Assembly (NCBI RefSeq): GCF_040802235.1
Contig: NC_133163.1
Coordinates: forward strand, 42,986,501-43,050,500
DNA from: Manis javanica
Lineage: Eukaryota > Chordata > Mammalia > Pholidota > Manidae
Length of the DNA: 64,000 nucleotides
Reading direction: 5' to 3'
Shown here piece by piece: positions 1 through 12,790 of the stretch. Below the pieces are notes generated by a model. It did no database searches, was not told the DNA's origin, and saw only the letters and a list, made by a program, of their open reading frames with translations. Each line of letters opens with the position of its first letter. The first letter of the stretch is position 1. The position numbers and the translations under genes were made by a program.

Positions 1-905
1 AAATATGCAATAAAACCAAAAATAACCTAATGGAAAAAATAGGAAAATTTATTAAGTAACATAACAGAACTAAAACCAAGAGGTATATATTTGCAAAAAA
101 AGATCTAAGAATGGATTTAGATCCAAGCCATATAATTTCTAAAACCAAATGAGAAAATAGAAAAATTATTAAGCAAAAATTGTAAATTATTGACAAAGGA
201 AGAAACTTAAATGGCAAATACGTGTAAGAAAAAAATATGCTCAATTTCATTAATAATTAGTGAAATACAAGTTAAGTTAATGAGATACTATTTCACACTC
301 ATCAGACTGGCAAGCATTACAGTCTGATGATGACTAATGTTTTTAAGGATGTGCGGTAATTACTATTATATATACTTCTATTGGAAGTATAAATTAGAAC
401 TATCATCCTGAAAAGCAATTTCAAAACCTAGAAAATGAAAGTTTTTCCATATCTTGCAACCAACAATTACACTTTTAGTCATCCTTTCTAAAAAATTATT
501 GAACATGTATGTGTACTTGGACATACCCATTGTTTTGTATTAGAGAAAAATGTACAAACATTCTAAATGTCCCTTAGAATAGGAATGGACACATTTATTC
601 AGTGGAATACTGCACAGCAGTTAAAATGAATGCATCAGATCTGCATGTATTAACATGAATTAATATAAAAAACATGATGGTAAGTGAAAAAAGCAAATTC
701 CAAAGAACATGTGCCATATTCCTTTTTTTAAACATACAAAACAATAGTTTAGGTATCTACACATGTAATATAAAAGTACAAAACATCCATGGGAATGACA
801 CACAATTTCAGGACAGAGGTTGCCCCTGGGAAGGGGAGGGATGAAAAGAAGAAAGGGATGAAAATGGGTCTTTAGCAGTATCATTATATCTCATTCCTTT
901 AAAAA
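1..905 (+). mobile_element. Old L1 (LINE-1) 3' portion
   Basis: From about 235 the order of phrases (aatgagatactatttcacactcatcagactggcaag, then tgcacagcagttaaaatgaatg, then catgggaatgac ... cccctgggaaggg) follows the 3' end of mammalian L1M/L1ME elements in + orientation. No intact ORF remains. Confidence 0.65.
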
Positions 906-949
906 ATAGAAAATTATTTTAAAAATAGGAATCTAAATGAAGTAATTAT

Positions 950-1385
950 ATATATGTTTAATATTGGTGGAGGATAGATGGAAATTTGGTAGATTGTTTT
1001 CTGGTCTTTTGGAGGTGAATGAAATGTGTCATTATTAACAGTTTTAAAGAGGGATTCAGAGATGTAGGACTGTGATTGCTTTAGTAGGCTCATAGACACT
1101 GAGAAGTGACTTGTGGTTACCAGGGGGAGGGGTAGATGGGGAGGGGGAGGGGGATAAAGGGGCACAAAAATTCTCAATCATAATATAAGTTGGTCATGGG
1201 AATGGTGGTACAGCATGGAGAATATAGTCAGTGATTCTGTAACATCTTTTTATGTTGACAGATAGTAACTGCACTAGTGAGGGTGAGGATTTAATTATAT
1301 GGGTAACTGTTGAACCACTATGTTGTATATTTGAAACCAATGTGAGTTTGTATATCTGTGAGACTTCAATTAAAAAATTTAAGAA
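950..1385 (+). mobile_element. L1-type 3' UTR fragment
   Basis: Contains a G-rich tract (CAGGGGGAGGGGTAGATGGGGAGG) and ends with the phrases gtaactgttgaaccactatgttgtatatttgaaacc and an A-rich tail. This is typical of laurasiatherian L1 3' ends as remembered. Family assignment is tentative. Confidence 0.5.
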
Positions 1386-2733
1386 AAAGATTATGATTGC
1401 TTTTTGTTTTTCATCTTACCTGTTTTCTTAAACTCTGTACAATGGTTAAGTATTACTTTTACACCAAGAAAATAGTATGTACAGATAATCCTTGACAGCC
1501 TCTTAGACCATCACAGTCCTATCTATAGACATTCTGAATCAGTCATTCAGAATCAATTTCTAAAGTTTAAGCTGGTGGCCATGTGAGCATTCACTATCAG
1601 ACTAGGTTGTGGCACCATGGCCAGGGGCGTTTCTGTCATCTTAGGCATCTGTGGAGTATCTGCACCAGGACCTGAACATAGTTATCAGTTCCATTCATTG
1701 CTGATGGCAAATTGATCGGATCTGTGATACATGAATACATGAGCATGTTCTGATTGCACGGATGGTTGCATTTTCCCTTATTTCTGTGTGTATAGTAACG
1801 TATGTGCATGTATCCCTTTCTGTATATACATATATATTTTCTTAATTCCATGAAAGGTCTTGCAGATATGGAGAATAGAGGTAATTCTGAAGTTGGAGAC
1901 ATTCTGGGAGTTAAATGAAGCAGAGATTCTTTTACTTCTGAGTCATTGTTTTGCCTCCAAACAGAAGATGTCAACAGTTGCCCAGTGACCTCTGTGAAAT
2001 GTTTGTGGTCTTGTGTCAGTTCCTAACAAGGAGTTCTCTACATAATAGAAGTACTTTATTTATTGTATATACTCCTTTGATGTCTGGTAAGTTTTTTTCA
2101 TGTCTCCTTTTCTTTTTATCTGGTTTCTTACTGTTGATATTGTCCCATTATTGTCTTCCTAGGTTGAAAGGACCATGTCCACTTAACTTGCTTGGCATGG
2201 CAACCAACACAATGCCGATGAGTATGCGGGTGCTTCATAGACTGGTCTATGCTGCTGCTATAGATGGCCCCAAAACTGTGCTGGCGATAGTGCCTTGAAA
2301 CAATTACCTCATACATCTACTGACACCATAATATGAACACTCTGGTGTTCATTGCTAAGGCATAGCACCACAAAAGTTAGTAAATAAAGATACAAGATAG
2401 CATAAATACATTTATGTGTATTTACTACAGACAATATCTTAATCATTGCATGGGACATAGACATACTAAAAAAGTATTTGTTGTTTATCTGAAATTCAAA
2501 TTTAACTAGACATCCAGTATTTTATCTGACAACCTTCCCACACATGCTTCTTTAGGGTCTCCAAAATAATTGGCATAGAGATCACTCAATGTGGGACAGT
2601 TGAAAATTCCCTTAAAAGAAACTCTATCATAGTCATTTGTGGAAACAGATAAAATAACTACAAATTTAAATCTACTTCACAATTATAGAGGTGTTTATGT
2701 CAGTGTGCAAACTTGATGATTGAATTACTGTGT

Positions 2734-2734
<1 letters not shown>
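1386..2734. other. Unassigned non-coding sequence
   Basis: AT-rich. The short frames at 1636-1974 (-) and 1951-2298 (+) resemble no protein I know. An AATAAA near 2383 has no poly(A) tail after it. Confidence 0.4.
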
Positions 2735-2790
<56 letters not shown>

Positions 2791-2806
2791 CGCGCGCGCG
2801 CGCGCG
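2735..2806. repeat. Compound microsatellite (CT)20(CG)16
   Basis: A pure (CT)20 run at 2735-2774 abuts a pure (CG)16 run at 2775-2806. The CG run is alternating purine-pyrimidine with strong Z-DNA potential. Confidence 0.98.
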
Positions 2807-5150
2807 CCAAAACAAAGAAGCATGAATGCCAGATTGTTATATTCTGAGTCACCAAAACTCCCCATTCGCCCTGCAGTGGCAGCCTACACCTTCAGTTAAC
2901 TCTCACTAAAAGGCACAACTAGAACACATCCAAGGGGATGTAGACTAATGAAAGAAAATGCATCCGGGAGAGAAGTCATTTTCCAAAAAGAATTTCCAAG
3001 CCCTCTCTCCCTTCTGTCCTCCCTCCCACTACCACCCTTCTCTGTCCCCAGAGCATTCAAGCTCAGGCTGTTCTCAGAGGAAGTCATGCCTGAGGAGTAA
3101 ACAAACATACTAAAACATTAGGACAGAAGAAACTACAAAATTCTCTGAGTTGAAATCAATCCACAGACAAGAATAAAGGAGCCTAATGTTCCTTCTGATT
3201 CAGTGGTGGATTATGTGGAGAACTGCAAACGTCATCTGTTGTGGGACATGTAATGGAGTAGATTGGGTAAAATCCAGAATAACTACTGACATGAAGGATG
3301 TTCATCCTTAATTACTTGCTGCTTCAAATCACTGGCAGGAATACCCCAAGACCTTCTAGGAATCCTTCTGTGCCTTTATGGGTTGCCTCCTATACCAGAT
3401 CTACATCTTCAAACCCCCTCCTAAAATAAACTGAGTTGCTCTCCTTGCTTTATCCCTTGATTCTAGCCCTGTGCCTGGCACATGGCAGAGACACAAACCT
3501 ATTTATTAATGAAGAAAGAAAGAAAAGTTAAGTCAGACATTTAAAAAATATTTTAATTGACTTTTCATTTTAAGAATGGATAATTTTTGGACAGATGCCA
3601 TGAGATGGGGAATATGGTATTGCCACTTCTTAAATTTTTATACTTTTTCCTAGTATTAACTGCATAACAGAGTTTTATTTTTAAATTAGATAAATTAAAA
3701 ACTAATAAAAGATAGTGCAAAGTAAATGTAAGTTCTGGCTTTTAAGTTTTTGCTTTAAGCTGTGTGATCTAAAAGACTCAAGTCCAAAGAGCAGAATGGG
3801 AAAACCAGTGTTTTTAAGATACAATTTATTTTTGCTGTGTGTGTTTTAACAAGTGACTTTTTAGGTATTTGAGCTTATGGTTGCTATACAAATAAATCCT
3901 AAAGCCTGGGATTGACTTTAAGGGGTTCTAAGGCTTATTTTATAATGTGGAATTATTGTGTTATTGTGAGACTATTAAAATAAAGCTAAGGTGATTATTC
4001 TGGAAGTAGCACAAAGATAAGCCACATTTACTCAAATGAGCCAGTTGTTTTCTCACTTTTGTCATTAGGATGCACCCTTGAATAGGGATTCTTGACAAGC
4101 CATAGTATGTCTGGGTTAGCTGTATGTCTGCCCTTAATATACCTTCAAGAACAGAATGAGCTATGATTGTCTGAATTGCATTGAATCTTTTTCTCTCTAT
4201 CACTGTAGCAAATTAAATGTATGTCATCTAACAATTACTCCTTTTCTAAAATTGATTTGATTCTTTACTCTGAACAAATAAAGAATGTAGACTGAAAGAC
4301 ATACATTTCCTTTTTATTTAAAAAAAAAAATAGCCTCCTGGCTATATACTGTGCAACTGTGCATTAGGCAAACTTCCGTTGAGGGTCACATATACATCTA
4401 TGACTGTCTTCAGTGAACATTCACAATTTAATGCCAACAAACCCAGCTGAAAACTGAAACCCGTGAGTCATGTACTGTGCATGATGTCTGATCATTGCAA
4501 AGCATCTGATCACCGGCTACAAGTTTTCACTTCTCGCTGAAATAGTTGTTATGTAGACATCACCATGGATCACAACAGAAAAAGATGTACATCACATGAA
4601 TTCTGTCCTGATCAGAGTCACAGCCAAATTAAAATGCCAGTCTGGTGAGCTGATTCATTAGTAAACTGTTATGCAGAAAAGCTTCAGTCACATACCACTG
4701 CTTCCTTCTGTCCATTTTCTGGCAAAACATTAAGGCTGAAGATACCAACAAACAACAATTAGAATTTAAACCTCTTTCCTTCTTAATAACAAATCCTCTC
4801 CATCCCTGTCTAGCCAGAAAGAATCTGCCTGCTTATTCCTACTTTGATGTTCTCTCCTCTCAAATTAACCTCTGTTTCATTCCCATTTTTTGGACAACTT
4901 TGTTGATCTTGAATTAAGATGTCTAGACAATATAGTACTTGGCATATAAGAAATGCTAATGAGTCTACATTTTGAAATCTAGCAAAAAATTCTGTTCTCA
5001 ACATTTTTAGAGCATAAAAAACTTTATAATTCTGCACAAATAGATCCTGGTAGTTGTTCTGATATTCTACCTTTAGCCTTGCTCTGCAGACTTGGATTTT
5101 TAGAATAAGAATTAGGTTCAGGAGTAGTATTGCAGGTTTTTCCTAGAAAA
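2807..5150. other. Unassigned AT-rich non-coding sequence with one short LINE2/MIR-like tail
   Basis: Nothing coding is seen. At about 3465-3520 the phrase CCTGTGCCTGGCACATGGCAGA resembles the 3' tail of L2. The rest (3.5-5.15 kb) is unassigned. Confidence 0.4.
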
Positions 5151-5159
5151 ATCATACCT

Positions 5160-5655
5160 ATCTCTCTTCAAAGGCTTCAGTGCTTTCTATTGCTCTTAGA
5201 ATGAAGTCCCAACTCCTGACCATGACCTTTAAAGCCAATAAAACTCTCTAGCTTCACCTCATACCATTCCCAGCCTCCTGCTGTGGGTCATGTAGACACA
5301 TAGAACGTAACAGGCACAGGGCTCTGTTCCAGCTTTCTGAAACACTCTGTCCCTAGTTCCACAGGTGACTCTGGCTTATCACCCTTCATGTGTCAGTTTA
5401 AATACCACCTCTTCAGAGAGGCTTTCCCTGACCACTCTCTCTGAAGTAGCTCTCCCAAGTATCTCCCCAGCCTCCTGCGGTCCTCTTTATCACATCCTGT
5501 TTACTCTTCTTCGTAGCACTTATCACAATCAATAATTATTACTAGACTATAAGCTTTGAGCTATCAGAGCTACATCTCTAGCAGCTAGTACAGCACCTGG
5601 CTCATAGATGGTACTTGATATTTGCCAATGATGACTGAGTACATGAATAAATAAT
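5160..5655 (+). mobile_element. LINE2 (L2) 3' end
   Basis: Characteristic order: agaatgaagtcccaactcct, CTGACTATGACCTTTAAAGCC-like, taccacctcttcagagaggctttccctgaccactct, tcacatcctgttta, agcacttatcac, and a terminal cagcacctggctcatag ... tgaataaata tail. + orientation. Confidence 0.85.
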
Positions 5656-5873
5656 TTGGCTAATCATACGCATTTTCCTACTTTTTTAAAATTCTTATGT
5701 ATAGTGTCTAGCACCACACAAAATATTACCTAGGAAGAAATAATACTGCTTTTGAGAATAAATAAGAGTATTAAGCAGATATTTATAAACATTGCTAGAC
5801 ACGTGTCAAATAAAGATATAAACATCTGTCTTTATCCTGGTGTAACTGTTGTACAGATTCCCTGAAATTCTTT

Positions 5874-5990
5874 TCCCTCCTTCCTTCCTTCCTTTCTCTT
5901 TCCTTTTCTCCCTCTCCCTCTCTCTGTCTCCCTCCTCTCTCTTTCTCACTCACACACACACACACACACACACACTTTCTCTCTCAATTT
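5874..5990. repeat. Polypyrimidine low-complexity tract followed by (CA)n
   Basis: (TTCC)n and CT-rich sequence from 5874, then a (CA) run of about 12 units at 5951-5975, then TTTCTCTCTC. Confidence 0.9.
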
Positions 5991-6234
5991 TTAAGTTCTA
6001 TATGACATTGGTTATTATCATTTCAGTCCCCAGTTCTCCTACCTTAAAGCTTTACCCCCAAGTCTTACTCAAGCTAGTGAGCTGTTGTGCTGCATTAATC
6101 AGGAAAGAATTGGTTTACAGTCCCATGGTGCCCTGAAAGATAGTCGTTCAAAGGACAAACAATGTTAAAGAAAGCTAGAGAACAAAACATCACGTTTATA
6201 TTTGGAAGCAGCATGTTGGAGAAAAAAAGACATC

Positions 6235-6450
6235 AGAGTTAGGAGACTGAGACGCTACGTCCTCTTGCTACTGTGGAAATGATAAAAAGTCAATTCACTA
6301 CTCCATGCCCCAATTTTCTCATCAATAAAATTGAAAAGACAGTATCGTGTCTTACTTCACAGATAGGAAAGGATCCATCAAGATGATTATGTGAAAGCAC
6401 TCTGCACAATATTATGTAAAAATAAAAGGTATTACTATATTCAAAAAGAA
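6235..6450 (+). repeat. MIR SINE
   Basis: Diverged MIR in + orientation: CCCAATTTTCTCATCAATAAAAT corresponds to the core CTCAGTTTCCTCATCTGTAA, followed by gtgaaagcactctgcacaatattatg near the 3' end. Confidence 0.6.
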
Positions 6451-7774
6451 GCACTATTTTCTAGTTTGCTAGATAGGGAAGGACAGACAATAGTCATATC
6501 TGGGAAGCAATGGGTAGAGCGACCATATTTTCAAAACCCAAATCTGGACATATCTTTTGGCTTATGATCTGACACATGGTCTGACCACATGACAGAATAT
6601 TTGAAATCAAAATGTTCTGAAAAATCCAGGACATGTGGTAGCCATGGCAACGAGGAGCCATAGGGAGGCTGTGGGCAATGAAAAGACAGGGTCGAATTGG
6701 CAAGCATGGAAAACTATTTTGCCAGTGATGTGCAGGACAGTTTGGAATCAGTTGATGTGGAAGACTAAAAAGGCAAGAAGAAAGAAATTTTATGAATCTG
6801 AGTGTGAAGCATAAGCAGGAATCCTGAGTCATCCTCATTCTGGAAAATTTTTCCCTACTCACTCCAGGAAATCCAGGGTAGTCTCTGGTTCACATGAATG
6901 TGGAAGAGGAAGAGGTGTTTTGGATCTAAGAATGTTTTTTGGCCTGCATAGTGGTCCAGTTATCTACTCTCCATATCCCAAAGGCACCTCTAAACTAAGA
7001 ATTCTCCCATGAGAGCCAAGTTCTCCAGGCCAAGGGAAACTCCCTAGAAGCATCTCCGTGTAGACCCAGAACTGCCTCCATCTGGATGGCAAGGTCATGG
7101 AACTCTTCACTCAGAATTCTGCTCTTCATAGACGGCCTGGCTTCATTTTTCTCCACACAAAATCAAAGCAATCCTCTCTCCAGAATAATTGCTCAGGCAA
7201 TACTGTTTGTGATTTACACCTCCATCAGAGCTCTTGACAATACAGCCCTGGTGTTATATGAATTCTACTGATGTCTTTTCAGACAAAAGTCGGATATTTT
7301 TAATGGCCAATCAAAAGTAAGGTGCATATAAATCTCAAGAAGATGTAATGATTGGACTCAGAAGTAGGAGGGCTTATAAAAAGTTCAGTCTCTTTTGGCC
7401 TTCTGTACAGATTCTTAGTTAAATTAATAAATCTCACAAGCATCGTTTCATGCGGCACATTATCCCCCATTCAGCTTTCTTATTCCTTTCCAACCCTTGA
7501 AGACTCCGAGACCTCTAAATTCCAACGAGCGCCTATCACGTGCTATTGAGTTGGCATGTTTGCAAATTGCATGCAGTGAGATCCTTCCATACCGACAGAC
7601 CTGTCTCGGATTCCCCAGCATCGCAGCCAAACTAGTATTGCCTGCACATTTTCTTCATCTTTTCACTAAGTTCAGTGTGACAGCAGCTCATTCCTCAGCA
7701 CAAGCTCCAGTAGGCATGGTAACTGGTGAGAGACGTCGAGCTGCCGTCCTGCAGACTCCTATTTCTTTCTGAGA
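6451..7774. other. Unassigned non-coding sequence
   Basis: No gene is recognised. The segment 6515-6640 (GTAGAGCGACCATATTTTC...) looks like a decayed interspersed repeat of uncertain family. Confidence 0.35.
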
Positions 7775-7779
7775 GTGCC

Positions 7780-7935
7780 TTTTTTTTTTTTTTTTTTTTT
7801 TTTGGTGTGTCTGTTGAGGGAGAGGGGAAGGGGGGCACGGACAGGAGGGGATGGTGGCGGAGGAAGTAGTGAAAAGGGAGTGGAGAAAGAATTGATTGGG
7901 CTGGGCTGGGCTGGGAAAGGGGGGAGGGGCAGAAG
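7780..7935. repeat. Poly(T) run followed by G-run-rich sequence
   Basis: About 24 consecutive T at 7780-7803, then a G-rich + strand with many runs of 3-6 G, including GGGCTGGGCTGGGCTGGG at about 7898-7915, which fits the intramolecular G-quadruplex pattern. Confidence 0.85.
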
Positions 7936-8069
7936 AAAGACTTTAACGTGCTTTTTGAAAGAGTTATCTCGTCCACCCATGGTGTTGGTGCTAAATTGCC
8001 CGGGCAGAAAAAAAAGTCCTAATTGGGGTGGGGAGGCAGTGACAAAGCAAAGCTTGTTCCAGCCTCGGA

Positions 8070-8410
8070 ATCTGCCCTGTTGATAGCGCAGGTACCTCGG
8101 GGCAGTTGGGAGTGATGGCTGTGTTGATTTTGTCTAATTGCAGGGGAGGAGTTCTGTGAGCTGCGCGAGGAGACGGGCAGGGTTACACCCAGTGGGGTGG
8201 GGGACAAAAACTGGCGTGACCACGCAGGGCTAAACAAACTGACAACACTCTTGGCATATTATTAAAAATCTGGCAAAATGTTCACCTCTGGACAAAAACG
8301 TAGAGACTAGTAATGCATAACTTCATCCCATGTTGGATTTTTAAATGGCTAATGCCAAGTTGTCTGTCAAAATTAATAGGGCATTGCTGCTTCTTACAAA
8401 AAAGAAAACA
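8070..8410. promoter_or_regulatory. Candidate conserved non-coding element
   Basis: Repeat-free and moderately GC-rich, grading into AT-rich sequence, with TCTAATTG (~8133), TAAACAAA (forkhead-like, ~8231) and TATTATTAA (~8257) motifs. Conservation is inferred from composition only. Confidence 0.3.
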
Positions 8411-9480
8411 TTCTCACACATTTTATTCATTTATTCATTGCTAAAAAATCATGTACCTGCTAAAAATTTCATTTAGGGAAAAGGTTTGGAGGTTATTAAA
8501 CCTTAATTTTAAAGTACTGTGAACTAAAAGCTACTTTTTCTCGTGTTTGTTACAATAAAAACCATACCTTTATTAAAATGTAAAGCATTTTATTCTTTGA
8601 GAATAGATTAAAACTCTGCACTCAAATTTATATTAAGAGAAGCATTAGGACTCCAATTATTGATTATATCTTCATATGAGCTTGGATTTGGAACTTGATT
8701 CTTTAAACTTCATATCAAGAAAAATGTTAAATGGTTAACTGACTGTTGAGTAGATACTCTGCATCGTCTTAGGGATTAATCAATATATGTTGACTTTTTG
8801 CCTCTTCTATGTTGCTATTTCATGTGTTAATATAACTGTTTCTGTACCTTCTTTTCTTCCTATGAAGGTTTTGTGCATGCTACTGTATAAAAACTACTTT
8901 CATTCTAAGTTTCATACACGTAGGGCAACTTTCTGTTCTAGAATCAGAGTGTATTTTCTGAGTATTCAGACCTCAGAAAGAAAGTGTAAATATCACTCTA
9001 CCTTCATCCTATGCATCTGGTGCCTGTGAATATCTACTTCTTTTCTTTTTTTTCCATATGCCAAAGCTCTGTAATTAAATGGAAATGAAAAAAGACTATC
9101 TGGACATTTAAAAAACCTTTAAATATATTTTAATCCCTAGTTTGCTTTATGGAACAAGTTTGGAATTTTGTTTTCCCAAAAAAAATCTGAAATGGCATTT
9201 CCCTCAAAATCTCAGGTTTTTGCTAATTCTGATTTTTTAAGGCCTTCAGTAAAATAGGTAAGTCGGTGAAGCTGGTGGAGAGACTGTTCTTAAACCCTAA
9301 TAAACGATTTGGTTTGGTGATTTTTCTCTTTTAATTTTTAAAGCCCCTCTGTACGGTAGAATCTATAAGCTCTGTTTGAAAACTAAGACCCTTGAAGCAC
9401 AAACACTGGGATGCTCCCAGGTAAAAGGGATATCTACAAATGTTCCTTAACTGCTGAAGGAACAAACATGTAAATAAGAG
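8411..9480. other. AT-rich unassigned non-coding sequence
   Basis: No coding region or recognisable repeat. Many ATTA/TTAA motifs, and low repeat content compatible with regulatory sequence. Confidence 0.35.
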
Positions 9481-9489
9481 ATGGGCTGG

Positions 9490-9910
9490 TTCCCTACTGC
9501 TCCTGTTTGCTCACTGCGAACATTTGGTTCACTTGGCTTGGCTCATTATTTCAGCTGGGAAAGTCACTATATGAATTAATAGCAGATTTCCCAGCTGAAA
9601 ATAAATGTTTACCAGTTCAGGGGGCTGGGGATTTTTGGCACAGACCTGGCTTTTTGTCTGCCTGGCTCCTTTTTTGGCGTGCACATCCCTGAGGTGTGTA
9701 ATTAAAGTAAGGGAATTTGCACATAGTGCTGTAGGGCTTTAATGAATAGAAAACACAGGATATTTCAACAATTTGGTGCCTAATGTCAGAGTGTGCATTT
9801 CCTGTGTGAGGTATCACAATAATAGGGCTCTGTGATAATAAAGGCGCCTGCAATCCCGTGCAAAGAAAAAGAAAAGTGACAGCGTTTGTTCCTAAATTCC
9901 AATACAAAAT
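9490..9910. promoter_or_regulatory. Candidate conserved element containing a perfect 14-bp inverted repeat
   Basis: Repeat-free block with several homeodomain-like sites (gaattaatag, TGTAATTAAAG, CTTTAATGAATAG). TTTCAGCTGGGAAA at 9549-9562 is exactly inverted at 9587-9600, so each arm carries a CAGCTG E-box and the arms flank a 24-nt ATTAAT-bearing spacer. It looks like an upstream OTX2 enhancer, but this is unproven. Confidence 0.4.
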
Positions 9911-10194
9911 ACATATAAAAGAGCAATTTGCATTTTAAAACAGACGGACTTTGAACTTGAACATACCCTCAGAATTAATGGCTATTAAATCAGCCCCACT
10001 TTGCTGAATACTGGAATTCCCTTCAGGACAAAGATCTTGGCCGTTGATATCAGATTACATTACAAAACTGAATACACAAAATCAAATGATTTTAATCATA
10101 ACCATTCTCAATGTGCTGTCAAAATTTTTGAACAGCTCAAAATCTGGAAAAGTATATTTAAACCTCAGGAACCTTGAGAGGAAGGGTAGAAAGA

Positions 10195-10400
10195 ACAAAT
10201 GAACATTTATTGAGCACCTGCTATGCCAGATACTTTTACATGATACTGAATTTAATATTTTACAAAAATAATCATGCAAAAAGGACATTAGTATTCTTTT
10301 TTTTTGTTTGGAAAAAGAAAGTTCAAGGAATTTAGGTAACTTGTCCAATATCCCATCATCAGTGGCACCAAGGATGTGAGAGAGGACACCACCCAGCATA
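10195..10400 (-). repeat. MIR SINE
   Basis: Reverse-orientation MIR: TTATTGAGCACCTGCTATGCCAGA, then AAATTTAGGTAACTTGTCCAATATCC, then CAGTGGCACCAAGGATGTGAG. These correspond in order to the 3' tail, core and 5' head of MIR. Confidence 0.75.
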
Positions 10401-11640
10401 AAGTAAACACTCTGTACATATTATTTTCATAATTGCTGGACTCCAAAACCCAAGCTTTTCCCCCATGGGTCCCCTATTATTATTTTTATATTTCTATACA
10501 AAATATATTCTAAAGAGGGATGAAAATCCCTCGCTCTAGTTTCCGATTGTTCTTGTGAAAAAGGTTCATATCTAATTTGCAAAATAAAACCTCAAGAACT
10601 GATTGTTCCATCCTCTGCATAATGGCACAGGAAGTAGCAAGCTTGTGCTTCCTGGGTCACAGTGAGGGCCTCTGGATCTGAGGGCAAACTGTGCTTTCTG
10701 TACAGGATGATGACAGCCATGACAAGGACAACAAGGGGACACTTCCATCACAGCCAAAGGCCAGAATATGGCACCCACATCACCACAGAACAGAGGAACA
10801 CAGCTTTCACCTCACTAGGCCTCAGTCCAATATCTGTAAAGTGAATCTATAAATGATCTGAAAGGTCCATTTGTGATTTAACTGTCTAAACTACCAAGAA
10901 ACCCTTGGTTGAGACCAGGGGGCAGGGGACAGGAAGCTGACATAATTCATAAACATGAGAATTCCTGAAGGAAAAGCTTCAGATAACAAGCCAAGTCACT
11001 ACACAAAGTCGTCTGACAGCATTTTTATAGCTACATTCCCTAATGAAATGATTATCCAGTTTCTACCATGTATTTTCCACAATATTTCTTGATCTCATCC
11101 ACAAACTAAAGTTTAAGGTAAAATATTGTCTTTAAAAGGCTTTTCCTCCTACCTTTTCCTTTCTTGACTTTTCACCTTATCTTGGCCTCTCTGCAGTCTT
11201 CTTAGTCTCCAAAACTCTGTGAAGAACCACTGACAGACCACACACCTGGCATGGGGCACTATCCTACTTCCAGGGAAAGAAGAAAAGTACACACCTGGAG
11301 TGTGTGTGTGACTCAGAGTCTCAACACCTCCTCCAACCCTAAGAATATAAAATGCAAGAGCCTGGAGATTGCAACCTGTACCCCACACCAGTCATTTTCC
11401 TTCCAGATGAGGAATCAGCACCCTCCCTCTTCTCTGTCTTGTCAATCACCACTGACCCTGGCTGTTTCCAGCAGTAACTGCACCGACAGAGTAGCTTCAG
11501 CCCCATGAAAAAGACAAAGGTGTTTTTCTTACCTTTCGCAGCATTTGAAGAAATGTGAACGCATCCTCCTTGTTCCTCCCTGACTAGGTTGTACTGGTAA
11601 ATTCTCATGCCTAATTAAATCCAACTCTGCCTATTTCATG
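10401..11640. other. Unassigned non-coding sequence
   Basis: No recognisable gene. Short open frames on both strands overlap one another and show no family features. Confidence 0.35.
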
Positions 11641-11649
11641 CCAGCCTCC

Positions 11650-12790
11650 CTGCAACTGAACTTGCTGGAGAAGAACACACAACTGTGCCAGCTGATCTCA
11701 TCCTAAATTCCTGGTCATTATAACCTCCTGGGGACCAATAATGCTGCCCAGCTATCATCTGTGGTTCTAGTCCACCACCTCTTCCCATCTACTCACTCTC
11801 CTATCCCTTCTCCCTGCTCTTCAGTCCTCAGCAACCTGCTCACTCATCATCACTCATTTGCTTCCTATTTCACTAAGAAAGCAGGAACACCCAGAAGGAC
11901 CTTCTACATGTCCACCACCACATCTCCCCACCTACCAGCCTCAGAGCCCATAAATCCTACCTTCCCTCCTGTGACTCTGATGGATTATTGGGGCTCACAG
12001 CCAAGGCCAGTCCTCCCACTAGCATACTAGAACTCACCACCTGTCAATGACACAAGGATATTTCCCTAGCAATTCTCCCTCTCCTGCATCTTCAGTTTCC
12101 CTCCCTTTTCCTGGACCATTGCCATGACATGTAAACATGCTCATTTCTTTCATTAAAATTAAAAACAAAAATCCTTTAACACCACATCTCCCTCCAGCTC
12201 CTGCTCCATTTTCTCTACACCTCTTGACAACAGAAGTCCTCAAAGAAGTTGTTGATACTCACTGGTAATTTCTCTCCTCCCATTCTCTCTTGAACCCAAT
12301 CCAATCACTGCCCCTTTTCTCCACTGCAAACACCCAAACTGCTCTTGTTAAGATCACTACGGACCTCCACATTGGCAAATCCATCAATTTTCAGTCCTCA
12401 GCTTAGTTGTACTTGAAACATTTTATGTAGCTGATCACTTTCTCCCCATTGAAACACACTTAACTTGCCTTCCAAGATGCCATGTGCTCTACTGAGCTTC
12501 CTCACACTTCTTTGGCTACTTCTTTGTCAGTTTCCTCTGCTGGTTCTTCTTTATCTCCCTGCCTCTAAGAGTTGGAGTGCCCTGGGGCTTAGGGTTCTGA
12601 CCTCCCCTTCTCTCTAACTACCTTCAATTCCTAGAGGATCTCAGTGACACAGCTTTAAATACCATCTCTATACTGTTGTCCAGATTTACATCTCCAGCCT
12701 GAATGGCTCTTACCCTGGGCCTCTATTGTGAAACCAAGATCCAGCTTCCATCTTGCTCCCCAGTTACATTAAATAGGTTTCTCTCTTAAT
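11650..12790 (+). mobile_element. LINE of the CR1/L2 group, decayed reverse-transcriptase region
   Basis: Pyrimidine-rich + strand. Phrases are in the order I remember for L2-group ORF2: ttctctcttgaacccaatccaatca, aaactgctcttgttaagatcac, GGACCTCCACATTGGC, GTAGCTGATCACTTTCTC, then a segment encoding a VGVPWG-like relic of the VPQG motif near 12575, then aaataccatctctatactg where the YADD box would lie. Frames are broken throughout. Confidence 0.6.

Noticed and set aside
1951-2298. 115-codon + strand frame considered as a gene remnant
   Set aside because: Unrecognised, overlapped by a - strand frame, and no splice or poly(A) context.
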